NCBI RefSeq assembly: GCF_028994775.1
Contig: NZ_JAJQMN010000022.1
Location: 1-53,027 of the forward strand
Origin: Promicromonospora iranensis
GTDB taxonomy: Bacteria > Actinomycetota > Actinomycetes > Actinomycetales > Cellulomonadaceae
DNA: 53,027 nt
Direction: 5' to 3'
The notes beneath the pieces were generated by a model, which saw only the letters and a list, made by a program, of their open reading frames with translations, made no database searches and had not been told where the DNA came from. A program made the position numbers and the translations under genes. Below, in pieces: positions 43,662 to 53,027 of this stretch. Each line of letters opens with the position of its first letter. Within the stretch, counting starts at the first letter, position 1.

Positions 43662-44606
43662 TCAGAGCAGGGTCATCCCCCAGCGGACGCCGTGCCGCTC
43701 GCCCGGGGCGAGGTGGACGAGCCGCTCACGGGTGCGGAACGCGTCGGCCACGCAGGTCATCGGCTCGGCGGCGAGGCCCATCCGCCGGCGGTCCGGCGCG
43801 ATGTGGTCACCGGTGCAGATCTGCCAGACGTCCTGCGACTCGTCCATCCAGACCGCGGACGTGCGGCCGTCGGGGGCGGTCAGGTGCGCCCAGGAGAGGC
43901 CGTCGCCGTCGCGGACGACGTCGACGTACGCGTCGTCCAGGTCCAGGCCGGCCGCGCTGCGCGGCTCCCGCAGGTCGTAGGTGCCCGACGCCGGCTCGGT
44001 GCCGGTCGGCAGCAGCCGCTCGTCGGTCGTGACGCGGGTCGCGGCGTCGAGCCGGACCGTGCACTCGTCGAGGTCCGCGCCGCCCGTGGACAGCCACGGG
44101 TGGAACCCGCACCCGTAGGGCGCGGTGGTCGCACCGATGTTCGTGACGTCGAGGGTGACCTCCAGACCGGCGTCGGACAGGGCGTAGCGGATCTGCGCGA
44201 GCAGCTGGAACGGGTAGCCCGGGCGGGCGACGAGCTCGAGCTCGAGCGTCACGGCGGAGCCGGTGTGCTCGAGCACCGACCAGCGGTCCCATGCCGCGAG
44301 CCCGTGCAGCGCGGTGTTGCGCGCGGGCTCGGTCACCGGCAGCTGGTGCGTCTCCCCGCCGTACTCGTAGGAGCCGTCACGGAGCCGGTTCGGCCACGGG
44401 ATCAGGACGGCGCAGTTGAACACCGGGCAGATCTCGTCCGCGCCGAACGGGACCACCACGTCGCGTCCGTCCACCGAGTACTCTCTCAGCGCCGCACCCA
44501 CCTGGGTGACCGTCGCCCGGTGGCCTTCGTGGCTGATCCGGAACTGGTCCCCGGAAGGATGGGGCCTGGCCGCAGCAACGGGAGGAATTTCTGTCGTCAC
44601 ACTCAC
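43662..44606 (-). CDS. Aldose 1-epimerase family protein
   Basis: 314 residues from GTG 44606 (a GTG six bases inside is equally possible). The family marks are WPNRLRDGSY, LHGLAAWDRW, GCGFHPWLS and LAAEPMTC with the catalytic Glu. It belongs to the galactose-mutarotase superfamily, which interconverts sugar anomers. Substrate unknown. The divergent aldo/keto reductase shares the intergenic region and might act on related sugars. Confidence 0.88.
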   Translation of the reverse strand: MSVTTEIPPVAAARPHPSGDQFRISHEGHRATVTQVGAALREYSVDGRDVVVPFGADEICPVFNCAVLIPWPNRLRDGSYEYGGETHQLPVTEPARNTALHGLAAWDRWSVLEHTGSAVTLELELVARPGYPFQLLAQIRYALSDAGLEVTLDVTNIGATTAPYGCGFHPWLSTGGADLDECTVRLDAATRVTTDERLLPTGTEPASGTYDLREPRSAAGLDLDDAYVDVVRDGDGLSWAHLTAPDGRTSAVWMDESQDVWQICTGDHIAPDRRRMGLAAEPMTCVADAFRTRERLVHLAPGERHGVRWGMTLL

Positions 44607-44762
44607 ACCGTAACCGTAGGGCAATTTCCGCCTGCGCCACGTAGCGTGAGACAGCAGACTAGGGGGTCGAGTTGTGTCATCCGCGAACGACCCCGCTACG
44701 AACAGGACCTGATGACGGGTCCGCGCAGGTCTTGTCGGCCTGCCCCAGCAGTAGGAGGAACG

Positions 44763-45758
44763 ATGGAACAGCAGGTACTCGGACGGACCGGTCGGCTCGT
44801 GTCGGCTGTGGGCCTGGGCACCTGGCAGCTCGGTGCTGACTGGGGTGAGGTCAGCGAGAGCGACGCCCGTGCCGTCCTCGAGGCCTCGCTCGAGGCCGGG
44901 GTGACCTTCTTCGACACCGCGGACGTCTACGGCGACGGCCGCAGCGAGCAGGCGATCGGATCCTTCCTGAAGGACCACCCGGACTCGGGGATCACCGTCG
45001 CCACGAAGATGGGGCGTCGGGCGGACCAGGTGCCGGAGAACTACGTGCTGGAGCACTTCCGCGAGTGGACCGACCGGTCCCGGCGCAACCTCGGCGTGGA
45101 CCGGCTGGACCTCGTGCAGCTCCACTGCCCGCCCACGCCGGTCTACTCCTCGGACGCCGTCTTCGACGCGCTCGACCAGCTGGTGTCCGACGGCGCGATC
45201 GCCGCGTACGGCGTGAGCGTCGAGAAGACCACGGAGGCGCTCGAGGCCATCGCACGGCCCAACGTGGCGACGGTGCAGATCATCCTCAACGCGTTCCGCC
45301 TCAAGCCGCTCGACGAGGTGCTGCCCGCCGCCTCTGCCGCGGGTGTCGGCATCATCGCGCGCGTGCCGCTCGCGTCCGGACTGCTCTCCGGGCGGTACAC
45401 GAAGGACACGGTGTTCGCGGAGAACGACCACCGCACGTTCAACCGGGACGGCGCGGCGTTCGACGTCGGCGAGACGTTCTCCGGCGTGCCCTACGAGGTG
45501 GGCCTGGAGGCGGCCGCCCGCTTCACCGAGCTGGCCAGGGACCGGGTCGGCGACAGCCTGACCCCCGCCCAGGCCGCGATCGCCTGGGCGTGGCAGCGGC
45601 CGGGCGTCTCGTCGGTGATCCCCGGGGCGCGCAACGTCGAGCAGGCCCGTGCCAACGCGGCGGCGGGCGACGCTGGGACGCTGGGCCCGCTGTTCATGTC
45701 CGGCGTCCGCGAGATCTACGACGAGATGATCAAGGAGCACGTCCACGACAAGTGGTGA
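44763..45758 (+). CDS. Aldo/keto reductase
   Basis: 331 residues, ATG after AGGAGGAACG. The barrel start VLGRTGRLVSAVGLGTWQLG, the catalytic tetrad Asp/Tyr in FFDTADVYGDGRSE, Lys in ATKMG and His in VQLHCPP, and the nucleotide site VIPGARNVEQARAN are visible. A NADPH-dependent reductase of the YajO/IolS-like type. Substrate not determined. A strong terminator follows. Confidence 0.93.
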   Translation: MEQQVLGRTGRLVSAVGLGTWQLGADWGEVSESDARAVLEASLEAGVTFFDTADVYGDGRSEQAIGSFLKDHPDSGITVATKMGRRADQVPENYVLEHFREWTDRSRRNLGVDRLDLVQLHCPPTPVYSSDAVFDALDQLVSDGAIAAYGVSVEKTTEALEAIARPNVATVQIILNAFRLKPLDEVLPAASAAGVGIIARVPLASGLLSGRYTKDTVFAENDHRTFNRDGAAFDVGETFSGVPYEVGLEAAARFTELARDRVGDSLTPAQAAIAWAWQRPGVSSVIPGARNVEQARANAAAGDAGTLGPLFMSGVREIYDEMIKEHVHDKW

Positions 45759-45774
45759 ACCACCACGAGTGACG

Positions 45775-45813
45775 GAGCAGGGGCGGGCCGGGAGCACCGG
45801 CCCGCCCCTGCTC
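45775..45813. terminator. Strong bidirectional hairpin terminator
   Basis: 17-bp perfect stem (arm GAGCAGGGGCGGGCCGG) with a 5-base loop between the aldo/keto reductase stop and the convergent double-VOC gene. Outer bases GTGAC/GTCAC extend it. No T tract, typical for high-GC genomes. Confidence 0.85.
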
Positions 45814-45839
45814 GTGTCACCGGCGGGCTGCCCTGGCCG

Positions 45840-46529
45840 TCACCGCTCCGGGCGGAACACGCAGAACTCGTTGCCCTCGGGATCGGCGAGCACGTCCCAG
45901 GACACCTGGGGGTCGGGGGAGTCCGCCTGCCCGGTGACGAGGGTGGCACCGGCGTCGAGAAGCCTCCCGGTCTCGCCCCACACGTCCCAGTGGATGCGGT
46001 TCTTCACCGTCTTGGGCTCGGGGACCGGGATGAAGAGCATCAGCCAGGGCAGCCCGTCACCGGGTTCCAGCCGGTACCACGGCCGATCGGGGTACCGCTT
46101 CGCCTCCAGGCCCAACCGCTCTCCCCACCAAGCGCTCACCGCCGCCGGGTCCGCGGCGTCCACGACCAGCGCGTAGAGACGGTACGGACCCACGGTCGCC
46201 GCCTGGCGCGGGAACGCGCAGAGCTCACCGCCCTCGGGGTCGCGCATGACGGTCCAGCTCTCCTGCTGGGCGTCCGCCGTGGCGCCGAGCGCACGGAGCT
46301 CGTCGACGGTCGCGTGCAGGTCCAGGTGCACCCGCTGCTTCACGGTGCGGGCTTCGGGGACCTGGTTGATCCAGACCGTGTGCTCCGGGACGTCGTCCTC
46401 GAGCACGAAGTCGGCCGCCGAGTCGCCGGCCGGCCTCGACCGGAGGCCCAGGGCCGCCGACCAGAACGCCGCCAGCGTCGCGCCGTCGGTGGCGTCGATG
46501 ACCAGGTCCTTCATGACTGCGTCTGTCAT
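45840..46529 (-). CDS. Double-domain VOC (glyoxalase) protein
   Basis: 229 residues with two related VOC domains: first MKDLVIDATDGATLAAFWSA to DPEGGELCAFPR, second YRLYALVVDAADPAAVSAWW to DPEGNEFCVFRPE. A typical Glyoxalase_6 tandem, cytoplasmic. Likely a small-molecule binding or isomerase enzyme, unknown substrate. ATG 46529 or 46514. Confidence 0.88.
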   Translation of the reverse strand: MTDAVMKDLVIDATDGATLAAFWSAALGLRSRPAGDSAADFVLEDDVPEHTVWINQVPEARTVKQRVHLDLHATVDELRALGATADAQQESWTVMRDPEGGELCAFPRQAATVGPYRLYALVVDAADPAAVSAWWGERLGLEAKRYPDRPWYRLEPGDGLPWLMLFIPVPEPKTVKNRIHWDVWGETGRLLDAGATLVTGQADSPDPQVSWDVLADPEGNEFCVFRPER

Positions 46530-46627
46530 CTCGCCAGCGTACGGCGCGACGAGCGGCGTCGGCCCGGGAACGTACGAGAGGCGGGCATCTCCCGAAGGGA
46601 CGCCCGCCTCATCGTGCGGTCATGCGG

Positions 46628-49600
46628 TCAGCCTCGCGTGAAGGCCTGCTCCAGGAGCGTCTTCTGCTGGGCCTGGTGCAGCTTGGCGGTACCGGCCGCC
46701 GTCGATGCCGACGCTGGGCGGGAGACCACCTTGACGTACGGCACGTCCATCGGCAGCGCCAGGTGGACGAAGCCCCACGCACCCTGGTTCTGCGGCTCGT
46801 CCTGGACCCAGACCAGCTCGGCGTCACCGTACTTGGCGACCTCCTCGCGAAACTGAGCCTCCGGGAACGGGTAGAGCTGCTCCAGGCGGACGATGGCCAC
46901 GCCCTCGTCACCGCGCTTGGCGCGCTCGGCGAGCAGGTCGTAGTACACCCGGCCGGTGCACAGGAGCACGCGGTCGACCTTGGCGGGATCCGCCGTCGGG
47001 TCGGTGATGATCTCCTGGAACGTGCCCGAGGTGAAGTCCTCGACCGAGGACGCCGCGGCCTTGAGGCGCAGCAGCTGCTTCGGCGTGAACACGACCAGCG
47101 GACGGCGCGGGCGGGCGTAGGCCTGACGACGCAGCAGGTGGAAGTACGACGCCGGCGTGGACGGCTGCGCGATCGTCAGGTTGTTCTCCGCACCGAGCTG
47201 CAGGAACCGCTCGATCCGTGCCGACGAGTGGTCCGGCCCCTGGCCCTCGTAGCCGTGCGGCAGCAGCATGACCACCGACGACGACTGCCCCCACTTCTGC
47301 TCCGCGGACGAGATGAACTCGTCGATCACGGTCTGGGCGCCGTTGACGAAGTCGCCGAACTGCGCCTCCCAGAGCACCAGGGCGTCCGGACGCTCCACCG
47401 AGTAGCCGTACTCGAAACCGAGTGCCGCGTACTCCGACAGCGAGGAGTCGTAGACCCAGAACTTGGCCTGGTCGCCCGACAGGTACAGCAGCGGGGTCCA
47501 CTCGGCGCCGGTCTCCCGGTCGTGCAGCACGGCGTGGCGCTGCACGAACGTGCCGCGGCGCGAGTCCTGGCCGGCGAGGCGCACCGGGGTGCCCTCCACG
47601 AGCAGCGAGCCGAAGGCCACGAGCTCGCCGAAGCCCCAGTCGATGCCGCCTTCCTTCGCCATGAGCTGGCGCTTCTCGAGCATCTGCGCGAGCTTCGGGT
47701 GGATCGTGAAGCCCTCCGGCGGCGTGGTGTGCACGTCGCCGACCCGCTGCAGCATCTCGTGCGAGATCGCCGTCTGCCAGCCCACCATCGTCCCGGCGTC
47801 CTCACGCTGGGACTCGGGGCGCTCCAGGCCCGCGATCTGCTCGGTCTGCGGCGCCGGGGTGAAGCCCGACTTGGTCTCGGTGAAGACCCGCTCGAGCTGC
47901 GCCTGGTAGTCCTGCAGCGCGCTCTCGGCCTCTTCCACGGTGATGTCGCCGCGGGCGACCAGGTTCTCGGTGTAGAGCTTGCGCACCGAGCGCTTGGTCT
48001 CGATGAGGTTGTACATGAGCGGCTGCGTCATCGACGGGTCGTCGCCCTCGTTGTGACCGCGGCGGCGGTAGCAGATGAGGTCGATGATGACGTCCTGGCC
48101 GAACTGCTCGCGGAACGCGAAGGCGAGCTCGGCGGTCCGCACCACGGCCTCGGGGTCGTCGCCGTTCACGTGGAACACCGGGACCTGGTAGCCCTTGGCG
48201 ACGTCGGTCGCGTACGTGGTCGAGCGGGACGCCGTCGGACCGGTGGTGAAGCCCACCTGGTTGTTCACGACCACGTGGATGGTGCCGCCGGTGCGGTACC
48301 CGCGCAGCTGCGACAGGTTCAGCACCTCGGGCACCACGCCCTGGCCCGCGAAGGCCGCGTCGCCGTGCACGAGGATCGGCAGCACGGAGAACCCGTCGCC
48401 ACCGAGGTCGATGCGGTCCTGCTTGGCGCGCACGATGCCCTCGAGCACGGGGTCCACGGCCTCGAGGTGCGACGGGTTGGCCGCGAGGTAGACGCGCGTG
48501 GTGGCGCCGGACTCCGACGTGAACGTGCCCTCGGTGCCGAGGTGGTACTTCACGTCACCGGAGCCCTGGACGCTCTTCGGGTCGAGCTGGCCCTCGAACT
48601 CCTTGAAGATCTGGCCGTAGCTCTTACCCGCGATGTTCGCCAGCACGTTCAGGCGGCCACGGTGGGCCATGCCGATGCCGACCTCGTCGAGCCCGCCCTC
48701 CGCCGCGCGCGACAGGATCGCGTCGAGCAGCGGGATCAGCGACTCGCCGCCCTCCAGCGAGAAGCGCTTCTGCCCGACGAACTTGGTCTGCAGGAACGTC
48801 TCGAACGCCTCGGCGGAGTTGAGCCGGCGCAGGATGCGGAGCTGGTCCTCACGCGGCGTCTTGGCGTAGCCCGCCTCGAGGCGCTCCTGGAGCCACTTGC
48901 GCTGTGCCGGGTCGGCGATGTGCATGTACTCGATGCCGATGGTGCGGCAGTACGAGTCGCGCAGCAGGCCGAGGACGTCGCGCAGCGTCGCCTTGGACTT
49001 GGGGCCGAAGCCCGCCGTCGGGAAGGTGCGGTCCAGGTCCCACAGCGTGAGGCCGTGGTTCTGGATGTCCAGGTCCGGGTGCTTGCGCTGGCGGTACGCG
49101 AGCGGGTCGGTGTCCGCCATGAGGTGTCCGCGCGAGCGGTACGACTGGATGACCTCGGCGATCTTGGCCGGCTTGGCGGCCTCGACCTCGGCGTCGACCG
49201 TGTTGTCACGGACCCAGCGGACGGGCTCGTACGGGATGCGCAGCGCCGCGAAGACGCGGTCGTAGAAGCCGTCCAGGCCGAGCAGCTTCTCGGAGATGAT
49301 CTTGAGGAACTCGCCGGACTGCGCGCCCTGGATGATGCGGTGGTCGTAGGTCGACGTGATCGTCATGACCTTCGAGATGCCCATCCGGGCGAGCTGTTCC
49401 TCGGACGCGCCGGCGAACTCCGCCGGGTAGTCCATGGCGCCGACGCCGACGATGGTGCCCTGGCCCTGCATCAGGCGCGGAACCGAGTGCACGGTGCCGA
49501 TGCCGCCCGGGTTGGTCAGCGAGATCGTCGTGCCCTGGAAGTCGGGAACGCCGAGCTTGCCGCCGCGGGCCTTGCGGACCAGCTCCTCGTAGGCCGCCCA

Positions 49601-50464
49601 GAACTCGGCGAAGTCGAGCTCCTCGGCCTTCTTGATGCTCGGCACCAGCAGCTGGCGCGAGCCGTCCGGCTTGGCCAGGTCGATCGCGAGGCCGAAGCCC
49701 ACGTGCGCGGGCTGGTTCACGCCGGGCTTGCCGTCCACCGGCTCGTAGTGCGCGTTCATGACGGGCATGTCGGCCAGCGCCTCCACCAGCGCGAAGCCGA
49801 TGAGGTGCGTGAACGAGATCTTGCCGCCGCGACCACGCTTGAGGTGGTTGTTGATGACGATGCGGTTGTCGACCATCAGCTTGGCGGGCACGGCGCGCAC
49901 CGAGGTGGCGGTGGGGACCTCGAGCGAGGCCTCCATGTTCGTGACCACCCGGGCGGCGGGGCCGCGCAGCTTCTGGACGTCGTCGACGGCGTCCGGGTGC
50001 GCCACGGGGCGCTCGAACGTGTCCGCGTAGTGCGTGGTGGGCGGGGTGGCGATCGGGTTCGCCGGGTTCACCTTCGGGTCAGCCGGCAGCCGCTTCTTGC
50101 GCACCTTCTGCGCCGCCTCCGAGGCGGCGGTGCCGCCCGTCACGGGAGTGGCTGTCTGCCGGGCAGGAGCCGAGGCAGGGGCCGCCGGGGCGGACGCCGG
50201 GCTCGCCTGGGCCGCACCCGCGTCGGATGGAGCCGCGTCGGCAGGGGCCGCGTCGGCCGGAGCCTTCGGGGCTGCCGCCTGGGCGCCGTCCTTGGTGGAA
50301 CCGTTCTCGCCAGGGGTGTAGTCGGCGAAGAAGTCCCACCACGCGGGGTCTACCGCGTTCTTGTCCTTGAGGTACTGCTGGTAGAGCTCGTCGACAAGCC
50401 ATTCGTTGGCTCCGAATGACGAGCTCGCCACGCTGATCGACTCTGAACCAGCCTTAGGGGACAC
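46628..50464 (-). CDS. kgd: Multifunctional 2-oxoglutarate decarboxylase/dehydrogenase (Kgd/SucA)
   Basis: 1278 residues from GTG 50464; GTG 50431 and ATG 50524 are alternatives. N-terminal [20 protein letters not shown] is the Kgd opening, then a long Ala/Pro linker (about 40-110), an E2-like succinyltransferase domain ([16 protein letters not shown] with His) and the thiamine-diphosphate E1 domain ([45 protein letters not shown]). Actinobacterial Kgd works with lipoyl E2/E3 of pyruvate dehydrogenase to make succinyl-CoA, or decarboxylates 2-oxoglutarate. The GarA/OdhI regulator, which binds it, is not in the window. Single-gene transcription unit. Confidence 0.95.
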   Translation of the reverse strand: MSPKAGSESISVASSSFGANEWLVDELYQQYLKDKNAVDPAWWDFFADYTPGENGSTKDGAQAAAPKAPADAAPADAAPSDAGAAQASPASAPAAPASAPARQTATPVTGGTAASEAAQKVRKKRLPADPKVNPANPIATPPTTHYADTFERPVAHPDAVDDVQKLRGPAARVVTNMEASLEVPTATSVRAVPAKLMVDNRIVINNHLKRGRGGKISFTHLIGFALVEALADMPVMNAHYEPVDGKPGVNQPAHVGFGLAIDLAKPDGSRQLLVPSIKKAEELDFAEFWAAYEELVRKARGGKLGVPDFQGTTISLTNPGGIGTVHSVPRLMQGQGTIVGVGAMDYPAEFAGASEEQLARMGISKVMTITSTYDHRIIQGAQSGEFLKIISEKLLGLDGFYDRVFAALRIPYEPVRWVRDNTVDAEVEAAKPAKIAEVIQSYRSRGHLMADTDPLAYRQRKHPDLDIQNHGLTLWDLDRTFPTAGFGPKSKATLRDVLGLLRDSYCRTIGIEYMHIADPAQRKWLQERLEAGYAKTPREDQLRILRRLNSAEAFETFLQTKFVGQKRFSLEGGESLIPLLDAILSRAAEGGLDEVGIGMAHRGRLNVLANIAGKSYGQIFKEFEGQLDPKSVQGSGDVKYHLGTEGTFTSESGATTRVYLAANPSHLEAVDPVLEGIVRAKQDRIDLGGDGFSVLPILVHGDAAFAGQGVVPEVLNLSQLRGYRTGGTIHVVVNNQVGFTTGPTASRSTTYATDVAKGYQVPVFHVNGDDPEAVVRTAELAFAFREQFGQDVIIDLICYRRRGHNEGDDPSMTQPLMYNLIETKRSVRKLYTENLVARGDITVEEAESALQDYQAQLERVFTETKSGFTPAPQTEQIAGLERPESQREDAGTMVGWQTAISHEMLQRVGDVHTTPPEGFTIHPKLAQMLEKRQLMAKEGGIDWGFGELVAFGSLLVEGTPVRLAGQDSRRGTFVQRHAVLHDRETGAEWTPLLYLSGDQAKFWVYDSSLSEYAALGFEYGYSVERPDALVLWEAQFGDFVNGAQTVIDEFISSAEQKWGQSSSVVMLLPHGYEGQGPDHSSARIERFLQLGAENNLTIAQPSTPASYFHLLRRQAYARPRRPLVVFTPKQLLRLKAAASSVEDFTSGTFQEIITDPTADPAKVDRVLLCTGRVYYDLLAERAKRGDEGVAIVRLEQLYPFPEAQFREEVAKYGDAELVWVQDEPQNQGAWGFVHLALPMDVPYVKVVSRPASASTAAGTAKLHQAQQKTLLEQAFTRG

Positions 50465-50732
50465 GCGCGGATCGCCCACCTTCACCACAGTTGCGTTCGT
50501 CGCGCGCCACGTCGCGGCGCGCACAGCCCGAATGTTTTCGGACCTTCCAAGGGTAGGCCCTTCTGGGCCCGCGGTGGGCTTGGCGGCGAGGGGCCCGCGG
50601 GGCGCGGTGGCGCCAAAGAAGTTGGTTCGTCATGTTTCTCGCACCCAGAGCAAAACGCGGGCAACGTTGGGCCTCGAAGTCCCCAAAGCGGCGTTACGAG
50701 GCTTCGTCCCGGGACGGACAATCTTTGGCGCG

Positions 50733-50748
50733 TGTGACAGAAATCACG
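50733..50748. promoter_or_regulatory. CRP/GlxR-type site TGTGA-N6-TCACG
   Basis: TGTGACAGAAATCACG matches TGTGA-N6-TCACA at nine of ten fixed positions. It lies in the 334-bp gap between kgd and the sensor kinase, 269 bp upstream of the kgd start. In corynebacteria the homologue GlxR controls central carbon genes, so kgd is a plausible target. The remainder of the gap shows no gene. Confidence 0.45.
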
Positions 50749-50798
50749 GGACTCCGTCTCACGCTCCGACCGTCCGCGGCCCTAGGCTTCTGCGTTTC

Positions 50799-51974
50799 TC
50801 AGTCCGTGTGGGTGGTCGAGACACCGGGTGCCGGGTGTGCCCGGGCGGGGAGGGTGACGCGCATCGTCGCGCCCCGGTCGGAGTCGACCACCTGGACGTG
50901 ACCGCCGTGCAGCTCGACCGCCCAGCGGACGATGGCCAGGCCGATCCCGGTCCCGCCGCTCGACCCGACCGTCCCGCCGGCCGTGCTGCCCACCGTGGTG
51001 CCGGCGGTGTCGCCGAACGAGTCGCCCGAGGAGCCGTTCCGTCCGCGGCCGTCGGACCGGTCCGCCGTCGACCCGGTGCCGCGGACGAACCGCTGGAAGA
51101 TCCGCTCGCGGTCCGCCGCGGCGATACCGGGACCCTCGTCGCTCACCTCGAGCACGACGTCGGCTCCCTCCGTGCCGTCCACGGGATACGCGTCCAGCCG
51201 CACGACGCCGCCCGGCGGCGAGTGCCTGATCGCGTTCTGCAGCAGGTTCATGACCACCTGGTGGAGGCGTTCGGCGTCACCCTCGATGGAGAGGTCCTCG
51301 GGCGTCACGTCGACCACGTAGTGGAGGTCCTTCGCGGCATCGACCATCGAGAGGTCCTCCGCGCAGTCCTCGAGGAAGTCGCCCACGGCGATCTTGCCGA
51401 CGTTCAGCGCCGAGGCTCCGGCCTCGATCCGCGAGAGGTCCAGCAGATAGGTGACGAGCCGGGTCAGCCGCTCCGTCTGGGCGTGCGCCTGCTCCAGCGC
51501 GGACGGCGTGGGCTGCACGACGCCGTCGACCATGTTCTCCAGCTGTGCCTTGAGTGCGGCGACCGGCGTACGCAGCTCGTGCGACACGTTCGCGATCAGG
51601 TCGCGGCGCGTCTGCTCCACCGAGGCCAGGTCCTCGGCCATCCGGTTGAACGCGTGCGCGAGCTGCCCGACCTCGTCGCTGCTCGTCGCGCGCACCCGCC
51701 GCGTGTAGTCGCCGTCGGCCATGGCCTGGACCGCCTCGGTGATCTCCCGCAGCGGCGACGTCATGCCGCGGGCCAGGATCTGGGTGACGAGCAGCGACAG
51801 GATGATCGCCAGCGGGAAGGTGCGGCTCGGCCCCAGGGACGCCTGCAGACCGAGCCACGTGATGAGCACCGCGGCGGTGACGGTGGCCGCGACCAGCACA
51901 CCGAGCTTGATCTTGAGCGAGCGCAACGGGTCCAGCGGCCGCACGTCGGGGACACGGGGCACGTGCGGTCTCAT
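50799..51974 (-). CDS. HAMP sensor histidine kinase with Gly/Ser/Thr insert in the ATP lid
   Basis: 391 residues. Two close membrane helices (about 22-44 and 52-69) with almost no external loop, HAMP (70-125), HisKA with NVSHELRTPVAAL (His132), then HATPase with N box (MNLLQNAIRHSP), G1 DEGPGI and G2 GTGIGLAI. Between the F box (FQRFVRG) and G2 is a 39-residue repeat-like Gly/Ser/Thr insert (301-339). The short outer loop suggests sensing in the membrane or inside the cell. Its partner regulator is 13 bp upstream in the same operon. Confidence 0.93.
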   Translation of the reverse strand: MRPHVPRVPDVRPLDPLRSLKIKLGVLVAATVTAAVLITWLGLQASLGPSRTFPLAIILSLLVTQILARGMTSPLREITEAVQAMADGDYTRRVRATSSDEVGQLAHAFNRMAEDLASVEQTRRDLIANVSHELRTPVAALKAQLENMVDGVVQPTPSALEQAHAQTERLTRLVTYLLDLSRIEAGASALNVGKIAVGDFLEDCAEDLSMVDAAKDLHYVVDVTPEDLSIEGDAERLHQVVMNLLQNAIRHSPPGGVVRLDAYPVDGTEGADVVLEVSDEGPGIAAADRERIFQRFVRGTGSTADRSDGRGRNGSSGDSFGDTAGTTVGSTAGGTVGSSGGTGIGLAIVRWAVELHGGHVQVVDSDRGATMRVTLPARAHPAPGVSTTHTD

Positions 51975-51987
51975 CGGAACACCCGCG

Positions 51988-52761
51988 TCACGGGTTGGCG
52001 GGCGGCTCGAACGCGTACCCGACGCCGTGCACGGTACGGATCAGGTCCGGACCGAGCTTGCGGCGCAGCGCCTTGATGTGGGAGTCCACCGTGCGCGTGC
52101 CGCTGGCGTCCGCCCAGTCCCAGACCTCGGCGAGCAGGCGCTCGCGGGTGAGCACGGTCTTCGGGGACCCGGCGAGCATGACGAGCAGCTCGAACTCGGT
52201 GGGGGTCAGGTGGACCTCCTCGCCGCCGCGGTAGACGCGGCGCTGGGCGCGGTCCACCGTGACGTCGCCCATCATCATGGGCGGGTCGGCGGGAGTCGTG
52301 GCAGCGGCCTGCGCCGCCCGGTCCACGCGGCGCAGGAGAGCCTTGATCCGGGCCACGAGCTCGCGCATCGAGAACGGCTTGGTCATGTAGTCGTCCGCGC
52401 CGACACCGAGGCCGACCAGCATGTCGGTCTCGTCGTCCCGCGCGGTGAGCATGAGGATCGGCGTGGGGTGCTCGGCCTGGATGCGGCGCGTGACCTCGAG
52501 CCCGTCGATGCCGGGAAGCATCACGTCGAGCACCACGAGGTCGGGCCGCAGCCGCGAGGCGGCGTCGACGCCGGACAGGCCGTCGCGCGCGACCTCGACC
52601 CGCCAGCCCTCGGCGGACAATCGCTGGGCGATGGCCGTTGCGATCGTCGGCTCGTCCTCCACTACGAGCACGGTCGCGCTCTGCTGACCGGTCGAGGCTG
52701 CGGCCGAGGCCGGACCGGGCTGCTGCGGGGTCCCAGACGGCTGGGGGATACCAGATGACAT
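51988..52761 (-). CDS. OmpR-family response regulator
   Basis: 257 residues. A 29-residue Ser/Pro/Gln-rich N-terminal tail precedes the receiver (VLVVEDEPTI; phospho-acceptor Asp79 in LVVLDVMLPG; Lys in YMTKPFS) and an OmpR winged helix (LTPTEFELLVMLAGSP, RTVHGVGYAFE). Forms a two-component pair with the kinase downstream. Three 11-bp-phased repeats lie upstream of its start, so autoregulation is likely. Target genes unknown. Confidence 0.95.
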   Translation of the reverse strand: MSSGIPQPSGTPQQPGPASAAASTGQQSATVLVVEDEPTIATAIAQRLSAEGWRVEVARDGLSGVDAASRLRPDLVVLDVMLPGIDGLEVTRRIQAEHPTPILMLTARDDETDMLVGLGVGADDYMTKPFSMRELVARIKALLRRVDRAAQAAATTPADPPMMMGDVTVDRAQRRVYRGGEEVHLTPTEFELLVMLAGSPKTVLTRERLLAEVWDWADASGTRTVDSHIKALRRKLGPDLIRTVHGVGYAFEPPANP

Positions 52762-52783
52762 AGGTCAATCATGCCCGTACCTA

Positions 52784-52813
52784 CCTGATAAGACCCTGAT
52801 AACGGCCTGACTG
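52784..52813 (-). promoter_or_regulatory. Three 11-bp-phased repeats before the response regulator
   Basis: CCTGATAA at 52784 and 52795 and CCTGACTG at 52806 (read on +) are spaced exactly 11 bp, the head-to-tail layout bound by OmpR-type regulators. They start 23 bp before the regulator's ATG at 52761, overlapping its promoter. Confidence 0.6.
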
Positions 52814-52952
52814 CGTGTCCCGGCCCTGGTGGTTGACGGGCGCGGCCCTTCCGGAGCGTTCCCGCTACGATCTAACTCACGATGATCGAGCGATACCCCC
52901 ACCGAAAACCCTGGAAGAATCCAGACCCCCCGAATTCCCTCCGGAGCACGAG

Positions 52953-53027
52953 ATGACCGGCGACTGGATCATGGTCGCCGTCGGCGTCCTCCTCACAGCG
53001 GGTACCGCTGTCTTCGTGGCCGGGGAG
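52953..53027 (+). CDS. CNNM/hemolysin C-family membrane protein, start only
   Basis: 25 residues are visible before the window ends: MTGDWIMVAVGVLLTAGTAV followed by FVAGE. This is a first membrane helix ending in the F-V-A-(A/G)-E motif typical of CNNM (TlyC/CorC) hemolysin-family proteins, which have CBS domains and act in Mg2+/Co2+ handling. RBS TCCGGAGCACGAG precedes. The rest is outside, so the call depends on the N-terminus only. Confidence 0.72.
   Translation, partial: MTGDWIMVAVGVLLTAGTAVFVAGE

Noticed and set aside
46622-50419. 1265-residue open frame on the + strand opposite kgd
   Set aside because: It is a high-GC shadow: Arg/Leu/Val/Asp/His-rich, no recognisable domain, and kgd on the other strand is unambiguous.

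Overview
The window is a 53 kb chromosomal segment from a high-GC Gram-positive bacterium. GTG/TTG starts, GC-rich third positions, the Kdp order F-A-B-C-D-E, a SigR/RsrA thiol-stress pair, the actinobacterial ribosomal protein bL37, a Kgd-type fused 2-oxoglutarate enzyme, and Rv3235-, DUF6912-, DUF6928- and DUF222-family proteins all point to an actinomycete, most likely Micrococcales (Promicromonosporaceae/Cellulomonadaceae-like). The genus is inference. No rRNA, tRNA, CRISPR array, transposase or prophage gene was recognised.

Layout. (1) 1-1.3 kb: 3'-truncated DUF222/HNH (13E12-type) gene with a LexA-like box in front. (2) 1.5-9.6 kb: complete kdp potassium operon (small membrane ORF, kdpF, A, B, C, D, E) with stop/start overlaps; kdpB carries a 66-bp palindrome inserted in frame. 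(3) 9.5-13 kb: EamA exporter divergent from a MocR regulator, then two shared hairpins and a secreted Ala/Glu-rich repeat protein. (4) 13.2-19.6 kb: methyltransferase, APH-like kinase, SufE, DUF3175, SseA-type sulfurtransferase, GAF regulator and an unknown membrane protein; the last two diverge across a region with three 21-bp-phased repeats. (5) 19.7-27.1 kb: VWA lipoprotein, aldehyde dehydrogenase plus DUF779, MerR-TipAS regulator, DinB protein, PfkB sugar kinase plus P-loop kinase. (6) 27.1-34.9 kb: Rv3235-like protein, LysM membrane protein, HTH protein, SAF/CpaE-like pair, HisN, DUF6912, DUF6928, VOC protein. (7) 34.9-40.2 kb: endonuclease V, RsgA, AroA, DoxX, SigR-RsrA, bL37. (8) 40.2-42.8 kb: DUF4097-PadR-DUF4097 operon behind two identical operators. 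(9) 42.9-53 kb: degenerate SGNH protein, aldose epimerase, aldo/keto reductase, double-VOC protein, Kgd, an OmpR-type two-component system and the start of a CNNM/hemolysin-family membrane protein.

How the genes work together. KdpDE should sense K+ limitation or osmotic stress and switch on KdpFABC. SigR/RsrA is a thiol-redox switch with a consensus auto-regulatory promoter and a possible N-terminally extended SigR isoform. SufE and the sulfurtransferase are in persulfide/Fe-S metabolism. The GAF regulator probably controls the ALDH-DUF779 unit. Kgd is the central carbon node at the 2-oxoglutarate step. The segment is mainly chromosomal core with accessory insertions; sigR, aroA, rsgA and the Rv3235-like gene are also near each other in mycobacteria (from memory).

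The strongest leads for new biology are the in-frame palindrome in kdpB, the DUF4097-PadR-DUF4097 operon with paired operators, the secreted octapeptide-repeat protein, the 21-bp-phased repeats and the SGNH protein lacking its catalytic residues.
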